From: Streptomyces niger
Lineage (GTDB): Bacteria; Actinomycetota; Actinomycetes; Streptomycetales; Streptomycetaceae
Length of the DNA stretch: 64,000 nt
Reading direction: 5' to 3'
NCBI RefSeq assembly: GCF_000718305.1
Contig: NZ_JOFQ01000022.1
Coordinates: 1-64,000 of the forward strand
Positions 8,430 through 17,319 of this stretch are shown here, in pieces (within the stretch, counting starts at the first letter, position 1; every line of letters starts with the position of its first letter). The notes beneath the pieces were generated by a model, which was not told the DNA's origin, did no database searches, and was given only the letters and a program-made list of their open reading frames with translations. The translations under genes and the position numbers were made by a program.

Positions 8430-8444
8430 TTCGAAAGTTTCGAA
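8430..8444. promoter_or_regulatory. Palindromic operator-like site upstream of xylanase
   Basis: TTCGAAAGTTTCGAA is a perfect 7+1+7 palindrome. It contains CGAAAGTTTCG, which closely matches the CGAAA-TTTCG palindromes reported in promoters of actinobacterial xylanase genes and attributed to xylan-responsive repressors (recalled from literature, not checked). It is about 340 bp before the xylanase start. A TTGACA box at 8593-8598 lies nearer the gene. Confidence 0.5.
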
Positions 8445-8783
8445 CGTCATGCACGTGCTTGCGTTATGTTCCTTCCTCATCTCATTCCACTCCTCGCAAT
8501 GGTTAGTGGGAGAAGAGGCCTGAGCAGCGAAAACATACTCACCGAGACCCCTTCTGACCTATAAAAGAGTTTCCGAAAGAATGTCGAAAGTGTTGACAGG
8601 GTCATGGCGCTTTACGAAAACTGTGGCCACCGAGCGACAGGAGACCGTTGTTCCCTTCGCGTCATGTGACCGGGGATGGCGGTCGGTCGTTGCGGCACGA
8701 CGACGGGCGACCCCCGCCGTGTTCCATGCAAGGCCGCGGGCAGCAGAAGCCGCCCGCCCCACCAGCCTTCATCGGGAGGACGC

Positions 8784-9509
8784 ATGCAGCAGGACAGCAC
8801 GCAGCAGGACCAGATCCAGCAGAACCCCGCTCCCTTCAGCGGCTTGAGCCGACGAGGCTTCCTCGGCGGCGCCGGCGCCGTCGCACTCGCCACCGCGTCC
8901 GGACTGCTGCTGCCCGGCACCGCCCACGCCGCCACCACCATCACCACCAACCAGACCGGTTACGACGGCATGTACTACTCGTTCTGGACCGACGGCGGCG
9001 GCTCCGTCTCCATGACGCTCAACGGCGGCGGCAGTTACAGCACCCGGTGGACCAACTGCGGCAACTTCGTCGCCGGCAAGGGCTGGAACACCGGCGGGCG
9101 CAGGACGGTCCGCTACACCGGCTACTTCAACCCGTCGGGCAACGGCTACGGCTGCCTCTACGGCTGGACGTCGAACCCGCTGGTGGAGTACTACATCGTC
9201 GACAACTGGGGCAGCTACCGGCCCACCGGCGAGTACAGAGGCACCGTCTACAGCGATGGCGGCACGTACGACATCTACAAGACGACGCGGTACAACGCCC
9301 CCTCCGTCGAGGGCACCCGCACCTTCGACCAGTACTGGAGCGTCCGGCAATCGAAGGTGACCAGTGGCTCCGGCACCATCACCACCGGCAACCACTTCGA
9401 CGCCTGGGCGCGCGCGGGCATGAACATGGGCCAGTTCAAGTACTACATGATCATGGCCACCGAGGGTTACCAGAGCAGCGGAAGCTCGAACATCACGGTC
9501 AGCGGCTGA
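8784..9509 (+). CDS. Secreted GH11 endo-1,4-beta-xylanase, Tat signal
   Basis: A 241-residue enzyme that would cleave internal beta-1,4 bonds of xylan outside the cell. Residues 1-46 form a Tat signal: twin arginine in LSRRGFLGG, a hydrophobic stretch, and an AHA-A cleavage site. The mature part is a single GH11 beta-jelly-roll with the two catalytic glutamates in [10 protein letters not shown] (nucleophile) and [10 protein letters not shown] (acid/base). There is no carbohydrate-binding module. The ATG at 8784 was chosen because GGGAGGA lies 5 bp before it and the signal peptide begins shortly after. A hairpin terminator follows, and a palindromic operator lies upstream, consistent with a single regulated gene. 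Confidence 0.95.
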   Translation: MQQDSTQQDQIQQNPAPFSGLSRRGFLGGAGAVALATASGLLLPGTAHAATTITTNQTGYDGMYYSFWTDGGGSVSMTLNGGGSYSTRWTNCGNFVAGKGWNTGGRRTVRYTGYFNPSGNGYGCLYGWTSNPLVEYYIVDNWGSYRPTGEYRGTVYSDGGTYDIYKTTRYNAPSVEGTRTFDQYWSVRQSKVTSGSGTITTGNHFDAWARAGMNMGQFKYYMIMATEGYQSSGSSNITVSG

Positions 9510-9528
9510 CCCCTGTCCGGCGAACAAC

Positions 9529-9567
9529 CGGCTGCGGGTTCCGCCCTCGTGGCGGGTCCCGCAGCCG
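9529..9567 (+). terminator. Hairpin terminator of the xylanase gene
   Basis: CGGCTGCGGG (9529-9538) pairs with CCCGCAGCCG (9558-9567), and inner bases extend the stem around a CTCGT loop. It lies 20 bp after the stop codon. Confidence 0.85.
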
Positions 9568-9592
9568 TGGCGAACTCGCCACCACGGGATGG

Positions 9593-9631
9593 GTAGACCG
9601 GTTCGGTAGACCGGTTCGGTAGACCGGTTCG
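9593..9631. repeat. 13-bp tandem repeat, three copies
   Basis: GTAGACCGGTTCG is repeated three times without mismatch (9593-9605, 9606-9618, 9619-9631). Each unit contains the palindrome ACCGGT. It lies between the xylanase terminator and the IS5 relic. Confidence 0.95.
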
Positions 9632-9639
9632 ACAACCAG

Positions 9640-10296
9640 CACCTCCACACAGCTATCGGCGACATCCCACCCCGACGAGCACACGCCTTGTCCGCGATGA
9701 CCACGTCGGGCCTGTGACGGGGGCCGCCCGGCTCCGGCCCGGGGCACCCCAAGGCGTCCATGACCTCGTGGAAGACGGTGGAATCGTTGACGTTGCCGGG
9801 CGTGACGACGACGGCCAGGGCAGGCCCTGGCCGTCGCAGTCGAGACGGAGCTTGGTGGTCAGCCCGTCGCGGGACCGGCCGACCGCCCCGCCTCACCAGT
9901 CGCCTCACGTGCCGGATCTTCCAGTTCATCCCGCGTCGCCGCCCCTTTTTGCGGGCCCGGCGGCGTGCTGGTGAGCCCGTGAACCCGGCTGATCGTAGAG
10001 CCGACCGACATCGTCCACTCCACGGACCCGACGGAGTCGTCCCGGATGTGGACCTGCTCGAGCAGGTGAGCCCAGGTCCGTCCGCCTCTCCGCGAGCGCA
10101 CCGCTCATAGACCGTCTGCCACGGCCCATAGCGCTCCGGCAGAGATCACGCCACGAGCACCGGTTCGCAAGCGCCACAACACCCCGTTGATCACCTGTCG
10201 GTGCTCCCGCCACGGCCGACCTCGCCCATCAACACCCGGCAGCAGGGGCACTATCCGCTCCCATGCCGCATCCGTCAGCTCACCATGACCCACCAT
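9640..10296 (-). pseudogene. IS5-family transposase relic
   Basis: Reading down the minus strand from an ATG at 10296: MVGHGELTDAAWERI, LLPGVDGRGRPWREHRQ, VINGVLWRLRTG (frame 1), then WAHLLEQVHIRDDSVGSVEW and STISRVHG in a second frame, then NWKIRHVRRL and VVTPGNVNDSTVFHEVMDAL in a third. This is the order of motifs in IS5-group DDE transposases. At least three frameshifts are needed, and the C-terminus is missing, so it is dead. Confidence 0.75.
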
Positions 10297-10409
10297 GACC
10301 CACCATGAGGCGCGACCCAGAACAGTTGCGCGCGGTGAAGGCCGGCCCTCGTGCCCGCGGCGATGCCGCAGGCAGCCGCGGGCAGCCGCGCTGCACAAGC
10401 GCTCCAAGC

Positions 10410-10545
10410 GTGAGCTCACGGCGATCCGGGCGTGAGCTCGCGGCGATCCGGGCCCGGGCCCGTGCCCACGGCCTCCAGGTTGCTGACCGCGGCCTGCCTG
10501 CCCGCCAGGAGCAGGCTCGACGCCTACGCCGCCGCCCACCCGGGC
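10410..10545 (+). pseudogene. Lsr2 C-terminal domain fragment
   Basis: The plus strand reads ELAAIRARARAHGLQVADRG, then changes frame to LDAYAAAHPG. This is the pattern of the Lsr2 DNA-binding domain, in which an R-x-W/R-A-x-x-x-G helix is followed by xDRGRxPxxVxxAY. Only about 40 residues remain, and a 21-bp duplication (GTGAGCTC...GATCCGGGC, 10409-10452) sits at the start. Confidence 0.4.
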
Positions 10546-11056
10546 TGCTCCCTTACTCGACCGGCTGAGATCAACCCCGCAGTCACCCCGGCCGCGGCTG
10601 GCTGCCGCCGACCAGGGCCTGCCCGATGGGCCAGGTAACCCACCTTTCGGCCAGTCGCTCTGTCCGGTGTGGGGCGGGGTGATCTTTCCGATGACGAGTG
10701 GGCTCGACTCGAACCGAGCCTGCCCAGGAGCATTGGGCGGGGCGGACGTTGGCAGTGTCATCGGCGCGTGATCAACGGGGTTCTGTTCCGACAGCGCGCC
10801 GGCCTGCCGTGACGAGATCTTCTGACCCGCTTCGGGCGCGCCGGCGTCGGCTGACCGGTGGCCGTTCTTCCAAGTGATGTCCCGTAAGTAATCTCGATGT
10901 GCTCACCCCCCGCCACAGTCACAGCCCAAGGGCTCAACTGCACCGTTCGAGTGTCGGCGCGTCGGCCGTGGTCGAGCCCTGGAAGTTCCGTGGACGGCGA
11001 GTGCTTCGCCACCTGACGGGCGCCGACGGCAGGGAGACGCGGGTCACATTCGTCCG
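10546..11056. other. Intergenic region without recognisable gene
   Basis: No frame with consistent third-position GC or recognisable motif was found here. The right end leads into the ECF41-type promoter. Confidence 0.5.
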
Positions 11057-11083
11057 TGTCACAGGGCGTCGGGCCACCTCGTC
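11057..11083 (+). promoter_or_regulatory. ECF41-type promoter before the carboxymuconolactone decarboxylase gene
   Basis: TGTCACA (11057-11063), a 16-bp spacer, and CGTC (11080-11083) match the promoter described for ECF41 sigma factors (TGTCACA-n16-CGTC). It lies 41 bp upstream of the start codon of the decarboxylase gene, and the ECF41 sigma gene is directly downstream, so the sigma factor probably drives this transcript. Confidence 0.75.
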
Positions 11084-11123
11084 TCAGGGGGTGTAGCCAC
11101 TGACGACCACAGAGGAGCACACC

Positions 11124-11597
11124 ATGGACGCACGCCTGGACTACTTCGCCGACCCTACCGCCGGCAAGGCCCTGAAGTACTTCATGTCGGCGGGCAAGGC
11201 GCTCAAGGACTCGCCGCTGCCGGCCGCGACGCAGGAACTGGTGGCGCTGCGCGTGAGCCAGATCAACGGCTGCGCCGTGTGCATGGACATGCACACCAAG
11301 GAGGCCGCCGCTGCCGGCGAGACCACGGTGCGGCTGAACCTGGTCGCGGCGTGGCGGGAGGCCACGGTCTTCACCGAGGCCGAGCGTGCCGCGCTGGAAC
11401 TGGCGGAGGAAGGGACCCGGGTCGCGGATGCGGCCAGAGGGGTCAGTGACGAGGTGTGGTCGTACGCCGCCCAGCACTACGACGAGGAACAGCTCACCGC
11501 CCTGGTAATCCTGATCTCCTTCATGAATGCGGTGAACCGGCTGAACATCATCATCCAGCAGCCGGCCGGCAACTACGTGCCCGGACAGTTCCACTGA
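11124..11597 (+). CDS. Carboxymuconolactone decarboxylase / AhpD-like protein
   Basis: A 157-residue, all-helical CMD-family protein. The redox-type CxxC motif is in NGCAVCMDMHTKEA with the following His, as in AhpD-like peroxidase/disulfide-reductase members of the family. The segment PAATQELVALRVSQ precedes it as expected. The ATG at 11124 follows GAGGAG at a good distance. The gene is followed by an ECF41 sigma factor and preceded by an ECF41-type promoter. ECF41 sigma factors are known to sit beside CMD, oxidoreductase or epimerase genes that they control, so this is probably their target. The physiological substrate is unknown. Confidence 0.9.
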   Translation: MDARLDYFADPTAGKALKYFMSAGKALKDSPLPAATQELVALRVSQINGCAVCMDMHTKEAAAAGETTVRLNLVAAWREATVFTEAERAALELAEEGTRVADAARGVSDEVWSYAAQHYDEEQLTALVILISFMNAVNRLNIIIQQPAGNYVPGQFH

Positions 11598-11753
11598 ACG
11601 GCATCAGCGACTGGCTCGGGGGCCGGCTGCGGGCTCCGGGCCCGGGCCCGGGCGCGGTGGCGTTAGCGTGACCACCGGTGGTCCGGATGATCACAGAGGA
11701 CCTGCGCCGGCGAGTGCCGCTGGGTGGGAAGGTGCACGGGGAGGGGATTCGTC

Positions 11754-12683
11754 GTGAACAAGGTCGAGGAGTTCGAGGAGCTGCGGCCGCTGCTGTTCTC
11801 GATCGCCTACCGGATTCTGGGCAGCGTGAGTGAGGCCGAGGACGCGGTGCAGGAGACGTGGCTGCGCTTCGACGGCTCGGCGACCCAGGTAGCGTCGGCC
11901 AAGGCGTTTCTGTCGGCCACGGTGACGCGGATCTCGATCGACGTGCTGCGCTCCGCGCGGGTGAGGCGGGAGGAGTACGTGGGCCCGTGGCTCCCCGAGC
12001 CGCTGCTCAGCGATCCGTATGAGGATCCGGCGCGTTCGGCGGAGCTGGCCGACTCGGTGTCGATGGCGGCGCTGCTGCTCCTGGAGCGGCTCAGCCCGCT
12101 GGAGCGGTCGGTGTTCGTGCTGCGTGAGGTGTTCGGCTTCGGGTTCGACGAGGTCGCCGCGGCGGTGGGGCGGTCGGAGGCGGCGTGCCGGCAGCTGCTG
12201 GTACGGGCACGGCGGCACATGCAGGCCAGTCGGCCACGGTTCGAGGCGGACCGTCAGGAGCGGCAGGAGCTGGCGGCGCGGTTCTTCGACGCACTGAAAG
12301 ATGGTGACGTAGGCGGGTTGCGGAATCTGCTGGCCGCCGACGTCCAGTTGGTTGGGGACGGCGGCGGCAAGGCCCCGCAGCTCGCCAAGGCCGTCAGCGG
12401 CACCGAGAACGTGGCCCGGCTGCTCGTCTCTGTCTTGCCCCTGCTCGCCCGGATCGACGTGACGTTCGAGCCGCACGAGATCAACGGGCAGCCCGGCGCG
12501 ATCTTCCGCGACCGGGACGGCAAGGTGCTCCACATCCTGGCCCTCGAGGTGCTCGACGGGCAGATCCAAACCATTCGCTCAGTGATCAATCCCGACAAGC
12601 TCGGCCACCTCGGGCCGGTCGCCGACGCCTGGGCCATTGACCGCGAGGTGAAGCAGGCCCGGAGGCAGATGAAGTTGAAGTGA
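11754..12683 (+). CDS. sigJ: ECF41-group RNA polymerase sigma factor (SigJ-like)
   Basis: A 309-residue extracytoplasmic-function sigma factor. Region 2 is at the N-terminus (LFSIAYRILGSVSEAEDAVQ followed by ETWLRF), with region 4 around residues 110-170 (LSPLERSVFVLREVFGFGFD, then EVAAAVGRSEAACRQL). The remaining ~110 residues form the SnoaL-like C-terminal extension typical of ECF41, including the conserved WLPEP linker and the INGQPGAIF and NPDKL motifs; this extension is known to regulate the sigma factor in place of an anti-sigma factor. The GTG at 11754 was chosen over an upstream in-frame start because GGGGAGGGG precedes it. Confidence 0.92.
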   Translation: MNKVEEFEELRPLLFSIAYRILGSVSEAEDAVQETWLRFDGSATQVASAKAFLSATVTRISIDVLRSARVRREEYVGPWLPEPLLSDPYEDPARSAELADSVSMAALLLLERLSPLERSVFVLREVFGFGFDEVAAAVGRSEAACRQLLVRARRHMQASRPRFEADRQERQELAARFFDALKDGDVGGLRNLLAADVQLVGDGGGKAPQLAKAVSGTENVARLLVSVLPLLARIDVTFEPHEINGQPGAIFRDRDGKVLHILALEVLDGQIQTIRSVINPDKLGHLGPVADAWAIDREVKQARRQMKLK

Positions 12684-12689
12684 CCTTGG

Positions 12690-13012
12690 GAACGGTGTGG
12701 GCCTCACCGCGAGGCTGACCTCGATCCCCTTGGCGGCGGCCTGCGCCGTGGCCAGCCCACGCGTGATGGCGCGGTAACCGGGCTCGATGTCGTCGAGGAA
12801 CTGCCGACCGAGCGGGGTCAGCCGCACCCGTCGCGACTGGTGCGCTCGAAGAGCGGCGCCCCGACGCGGCGCTCCAGGCGCTGAATCGTCTGGCTCACTC
12901 GTGCCCTGGAGACCCGCAGCCGCTTCGCCGTACGGCCGAAGTGCAGCTCCTCGACCAGGATCACAAAGTCACAAAGCTGTCGATCTCCAGTCTCTCCAGC
13001 ACCTGGGGCACG
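12690..13012 (-). pseudogene. LysR-family regulator, N-terminal part only, two frameshifts
   Basis: The minus strand begins with VPQVLERLEIDSFV, then an exact 8-bp tandem duplication (CTTTGTGA twice, around 12965-12980) shifts the frame. It continues as LVEELHFGRTAKRLRVSRA and QTIQRLERRVGAPLFERTSR, then gains two bases and continues as VRLTPLGRQFLDDIEPGY. This is the classic LysR winged helix. The effector domain is missing, replaced by the 3' end of the sigma gene region, so the protein is truncated as well as frameshifted. Confidence 0.7.
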
Positions 13013-13046
13013 CTAATCGTGGCCGGCCCGGACGTCGAGGCGGCGT

Positions 13047-13079
13047 CGGGCCCCGGATCGTCGTCAGGTCCGGGGCCCG
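13047..13079. terminator. GC-rich hairpin
   Basis: CGGGCCCCGGA (13047-13057) pairs with TCCGGGGCCCG (13069-13079) around an 11-nt loop. No intact gene ends immediately before it, so which gene it served is unclear. Confidence 0.5.
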
Positions 13080-13199
13080 TCAGGCACGCTGCGCGTCAGT
13101 CCGCCAGGGGCAGACGCGGTTGTCCGCGGCGCACCAACTCCTCGAAACAGTCACGCACTCCTCGAAACGGTCACGCAGCACGCTTCCGACTCAACACAG

Positions 13200-13264
13200 T
13201 CCAGGGGCCGGTGAAGACCCAGTTCGGGTTCCACCTCATCGAGGTGGCCAGCCGCCAGGACTGA
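13200..13264 (+). pseudogene. PpiC/parvulin-type peptidyl-prolyl isomerase C-terminal fragment
   Basis: The last 20 residues of this frame (GPVKTQFGFHLIEVASRQD, then stop) match the conserved end of parvulin domains, where the GPVxTxFGxHxIxV strand carries the active-site His. Upstream sequence is not recognisable and includes a 20-bp imperfect duplication (CTCCTCGAAACRGTCACGCA, 13138-13175). It is a fragment. Confidence 0.5.
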
Positions 13265-13479
13265 CGCGATCGCTGCATGTGCGGCAGATCTGGCGACGCC
13301 GCGTGCGACTGCCTCCCTCCCCCGAGGGAGGCAGTTCTGCCCGGCATGGCGCCACGGCCCGCCTGCGCCGCTGCGCAGGGGCGGACCGTGGCGCCAGCAG
13401 GTCATGGAGCACTCCCCTACTTTGAGGCCGTGGCACGCCCGGCCCTGGGGGCGTCCCCGCGCGTACGGGCTGCGGCGGC

Positions 13480-13625
13480 CTCGATCACCCCCCTGGACCT
13501 GCGCGCTTGCCGGGAGCACGGCTGCTGCAGCCGCTTGAACACCGCGCCCTCGATGCCGACAGCCGACCACGACAGTCACTTCCGCGCCATCGCCTCATCG
13601 ACGGGTCTACGGGTGTCGTCCTCGG
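13480..13625 (-). pseudogene. ATP-dependent DNA ligase fragment
   Basis: The minus strand reads RPVDEAMARK, a TGA, then LSWSAVGIEGAVFKRLQQP. The GIEGxVxK segment followed by a Gln/Pro-containing turn resembles motif IV of ATP-dependent DNA ligases (usually EGxVxK). The flanks on both sides are not interpretable and no adenylation-site Lys motif is left. A ligase relic is the best reading, but the match is short. Confidence 0.35.
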
Positions 13626-13935
13626 TCGGTTCGCTGCACAGGTCCTGCTTCCTCGTCGGCCTGCTCTCGGGCAACGGACGTCCGTGCATCGGCCTCGACA
13701 AGGACACTGCGGGAGCCCGCACAACTCCTCGGTGCTCGTGGATAACCTCGACGGTGACCTGGCTCCCGTCCCGGCACAGTCGGCGTCCGATTCGCCGGCG
13801 GCCCTACTTCGCACACTGGGTCAAAAATGAGGAGTCCGAGACCTGTGAAGCCTCGAAGGTTCCGGACAGGGACGTTCCGCCGGCCGCCGGCGTGTCGAAT
13901 ACCTCGCCACCTACGGGAAGAACGAAGGGACATTG

Positions 13936-14676
13936 TCAGGCTTGTCGTGTCACGTGCTGGCGGTGGCGGTAGAGCACATACCACCCGCCGAGCAGCGCGC
14001 AGCACATCGCCGGTATCCACAATGCGCGCAGGGCGGCCGCGCTCGCCCCGTAGGCACCGGCAACGCCGCCGCCCGCGAAAGTCACCAGGGTGGTGGCCAA
14101 CAGCACGCCTTTCCAGGCCTGGCCTGACCGTTGCGGTAGCCGCGACATCCGAGCAGGACGCCGAGATCAGTCAGCGTTCCGGTCATGTGGCTGGTGCGCA
14201 GCACTATGCCACGGTAGTTGGAGGCCACGGTAGTTGGAGAAAATCCCGTTCTCCAACCCGCATGCAACGGCAGCCACGATCATGGCGTACGGCGGATTCT
14301 GCTGTTCGGTGGCCACCAGCGGGGCTGCGCCGAGCAGAGCGGCCTCCACCAGCAAGGAAACTCCGTAGCGGCGGCCGATCGTCTGGGTATGGGGACCGAG
14401 CAGGGCACCAGCTGCGATCGCACCGCCGAAGAAGGCGACCAGAACCGTTACCAGACTCGTCAGCCCGCTGAGATCACCGCCGGACACGTCCATGCTGACC
14501 TCGGACATCGATCCCGTCACGTGGCTGACCGGGAGGAGCGCCGAGGTGAGGAACACCGAGTTCACGAACCCGGCGACCGCGGCCAACACCGCAGTGGCGA
14601 TCACCACGAACCGCTTCAGTCGAGCATCCTCGGCGTAGTCATGTATCGAACGACTCCCTGTTGCCTTCGGGGTCAC
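13936..14676 (-). pseudogene. DUF1275 (YoaK) family membrane protein disrupted by a 16-bp tandem duplication
   Basis: The first 160 residues form a good DUF1275 protein: helices around FVVIATAVLAAVAGFVNSV, the VSHVTGSMSE motif, SLVTVLVAFFGGAIAAGALL and PPYAMIVAAVACGLENGIF. At 14208-14239 the sequence GCCACGGTAGTTGGAG occurs twice in tandem; 16 bp is not a multiple of three, so the frame is lost exactly where NYRGIVLRTSHMTGTLTDLG should follow. That segment is present in another frame, and the last helices (GVLLATTLVTFAGGGVAGAY and beyond, to a stop at 13936) are in a third. The ancestral length was about 240 residues. Confidence 0.8.
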
Positions 14677-15486
14677 CTTCGTTCACATACGACCTAATGG
14701 GTGCTTCTCGCGGTGCCTCCAGCAGCTCAGGCAGACCTGGGCAGGCCACCTGTCGTTGCCGTGACGGGCGACATGGAAGATACGGCCCACCCGGCCCGAC
14801 GGACAGGACGGTGCGCCGGAGGCGGGACGAAGCCCGGTACAACACATCGGGCAGCACAGTGTCCCCTTGAACTGCACAAACGCGGTCCGCTGGACTACGC
14901 AAACGCGGTCCGCTCGACTCGTCCGAGGTCACGACGTCCACACCCGCCCGGAGGCACCCAGGATCAAAACCCATGGCACGGGGCCAAGCGGATGCCGCCA
15001 GGGCGTGGCCTGGCCAGACGACATCTGCAAGACCACGCCTTGGCCCGTTTCCGGCGCATCGGGGCCACTCCCCTGGCTCAGCGTCGGTCGACTTTCATTC
15101 CATCTCTCTCAAATGGACCATGTACTGGAGTGCATGCGGGTTCCTCACCGTGCGGCCGAGGGCCGGGCGACGGCCGAATTCCCGAGGGAAACCACCCGCG
15201 CGATGGAAGAGGCGCCCCGTCGCCGTGTGAGCCGGGGGTGCGACGGCGAATCGGATCCGGGTAGCGCAACCGGGCTCGCGTCGTGAGGCGGCGTCCTTAC
15301 CTACGATGGGTAACCACGCGTTCTCAGCCGACGTCCTGAGGCTCCGCCCCAGCTCTCCAAGCCTCCAGGCCGAGCTCATGCCGGACATCTCGAACCTGAC
15401 CCAAGGACGCGTGTACAGCCGCGCCGAGAGTGCTGGCCTCCCCCACGTCGTCAGGCTATCGAGCAAGCCAAATGAGATGACCTGTA
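14677..15486. other. About 800 bp without recognisable gene
   Basis: Short frames exist but none shows a recognisable motif. A 14-bp direct repeat (AAACGCGGTCCGCT) occurs twice around 14877-14912. The right boundary is the left end of an IS630-type element. Confidence 0.5.
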
Positions 15487-15519
15487 AGTGATCGGCTCCG
15501 TACACCCTTCGGGGGTTGA

Positions 15520-16473
15520 TCACGTTGGCTGTCCGACACAGGATTCTTCCTGGTGATCGGCGGTGTGCCGGTCGAGCCTGGCCAGTAGATCGTCCAGGTC
15601 GGAGGTGGTGAACTTCCACTGGAACGGCTGTGCTGTGGCGTTGTAGCGGTCTTCGAAGGCTTGGAGCCGGTCCCTGACCTGGGCGAGGTCGGTGAAGTCG
15701 TTGGGGTGGGCGACCCTGCGCTGCACGACGGAGAAGTAGATTTCCACTTTCTCCGTCGTGCAGCTGGTTCAGCCAGGAAGCGTGCACTGGGGTATGGATT
15801 AGCACCGCATTCGGGAAGGCGGCCGACAACCGGTCGGCAGCCTTCTTGCCGCGGTGGGAGGAGCCGTTGTCCATGACCCAGAACACGCATTTCGCGCTGG
15901 CGTAGGGCTCGCGGGTCATGACCTGGGTGACCAGGATCATGAACGGGTCGATGCCGGTGGTCTTCTCACAGCGGCCGAACACCTTTGCGTCGTGGACGAC
16001 CTAAGCGGCCAGGTAGGCCAGGGTGCCGCCGCGTTCGTAGCTGTGGTTCATCCGCATCGCGCGGGCCTGGCCGGGGGCGAGGGTGGGGTGGCGGCGGCAG
16101 CGGGCCTGGATGGAGGTTTCTCGTCGGCGCTGATGACGTACTCGTCGGCGACGAGCGGGGTGCCCTGCAAGGTGCGGGCGTACAGGTCCAGCACACGCTG
16201 GGCTTTGGCGCGGAAATCGAGGTCGGCGATGAAGATTCAGAAGCGGTGCTGCCAGGGCTTGACCGCATCCTCGGCCAGCCAGCGGCGCACGGTGTCCAGG
16301 GGCAGTCCCGTCTCCTGGGCGATACGCGCGTTGGAGCGCCCGCGCGCGGCGTGCAGCACCACCTGTGCACGCACCCGCAGCCGGTGCTCGGTCTTGTGGC
16401 CGTAGGCCGTAGCCTTCACCCGCGCGCGGTCGGCGGCACTCGGGGCTATCGGGCAGGCAGTGCGGAGGGGCAT
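15520..16473 (-). pseudogene. IS630-family transposase, heavily frameshifted
   Basis: Fragments in different minus-strand frames appear in the right order: an N-terminal helix-turn-helix (RVRAQVVLHAARGRSNARIA, then QETGLPLDTVRRWLAED), the metal-binding Asp segment VFWVMDNGSSHRGKKAADR, HTPVHASWLNQL, and then IYFSVVQRRVAHPNDFTDLA with the last acidic residue. Several frameshifts and at least one stop separate them. It is related to, but clearly diverged from, the copy at 43883-45051. Confidence 0.75.
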
Positions 16474-16593
16474 GGCGGGCGAGCCGATCGGCCGAAGTGG
16501 ATCACTGGCAAGCCGCAGCCTTCCCCGCCCGCCGTGGCAGTGGAGCCCAGGCGCCGCGGCGGTCAGCGGGCGCCCAAGCTTGGACTGACCAGA

Positions 16594-17319
16594 TCACTCC
16601 ACCACGGGCATGCACTCGGCGAGCAGGTCGACGACGTCGCGCCAGGCGCGCTGCGCGTGTCGTGGGTGGTAGCCGACGCCGGGGCGCACGGTGTGGTCGA
16701 CCGGCGGGTGATGGAAGGCGTGCAAGGCGCCGCCGTAGACCGTGAGGCGCCAGTCGACGCCCGCTGCCTGCATCTCGGCGGTGAACGCGTCCCGTTGGGC
16801 GGGCGGCATGATCGGGTCTTCCGACCCGACCCCGGCCCACACCGGGCAGCGGATGTGCGCCGCCTCGCCCGGTCGGCCCGTGGTCAGTGCGTTGACTGTC
16901 CCGATCGCGCGCAGGTTGACGCCGTCGCGCCCGAGTTCCAGCCCGATGGCGCCGCCGGTGCCGTAACCAATGGCGGCGATCCGGTCGGGGTCGGTCCGCG
17001 GTTCGGCGCGCAACACGACGAGCGCCGCATGGCCAATCCCCCGCATCCGGTCGGGGTCGGCGAGCAGCGGCATGCAACGGGCCAGCATCTCCTCGGGGTC
17101 GCCCAGATAGCGTCCGCCGTGGAGGTCGAAGGCCAGCGCCACGTATCCCAGCTCGGCGAGAGCATCGGCTCGGCGGCGCTCGACGTCGCTGAGCCCCGTA
17201 CCCTCTGGTCCGAGCAGCACCGCGGGTCGGCGGTCGACACCGGCCGGGAGCGCGAGGTGCCCGATCATCGTCAAACCGTCGGCCGGGTACTGGACCGTGC
17301 GCGTGGTAATCGTCGTCAT
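16594..17319 (-). CDS. Dienelactone-hydrolase-family protein lacking the nucleophile Cys
   Basis: A 241-residue alpha/beta-hydrolase of the DLH family. Visible landmarks are the strand RPAVLLGPEGTGL, the DLHGGRYLGD segment, the Asp of the triad in VGSEDPIMPPAQRDAF and the His in YGGALHAFHHP. At the nucleophile elbow, where DLH enzymes have GYCFGG, this protein has GYGTGG (codon GGC instead of TGC), so the usual Cys is absent. It may be catalytically altered or inactive, or act on another principle. The ATG at 17319 was chosen because the family begins a few residues before the first strand. It is the passenger of the IS630-type element and reads in the same direction as its transposase. Confidence 0.85.
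   Translation of the reverse strand: MTTITTRTVQYPADGLTMIGHLALPAGVDRRPAVLLGPEGTGLSDVERRRADALAELGYVALAFDLHGGRYLGDPEEMLARCMPLLADPDRMRGIGHAALVVLRAEPRTDPDRIAAIGYGTGGAIGLELGRDGVNLRAIGTVNALTTGRPGEAAHIRCPVWAGVGSEDPIMPPAQRDAFTAEMQAAGVDWRLTVYGGALHAFHHPPVDHTVRPGVGYHPRHAQRAWRDVVDLLAECMPVVE

Noticed and set aside
8769..9929. Minus-strand frame of 386 codons opposite the xylanase
   Set aside because: It is antisense to an unmistakable GH11 gene; only its N-terminal ~70 residues are real IS5 transposase sequence, which is annotated separately.
14683..14877. Minus-strand 64-codon frame with several Cys pairs (TLCCPMCC, CLSCW)
   Set aside because: Looks zinc-ribbon-like, but spacing is irregular, and there is no ribosome-binding site or codon-bias support.
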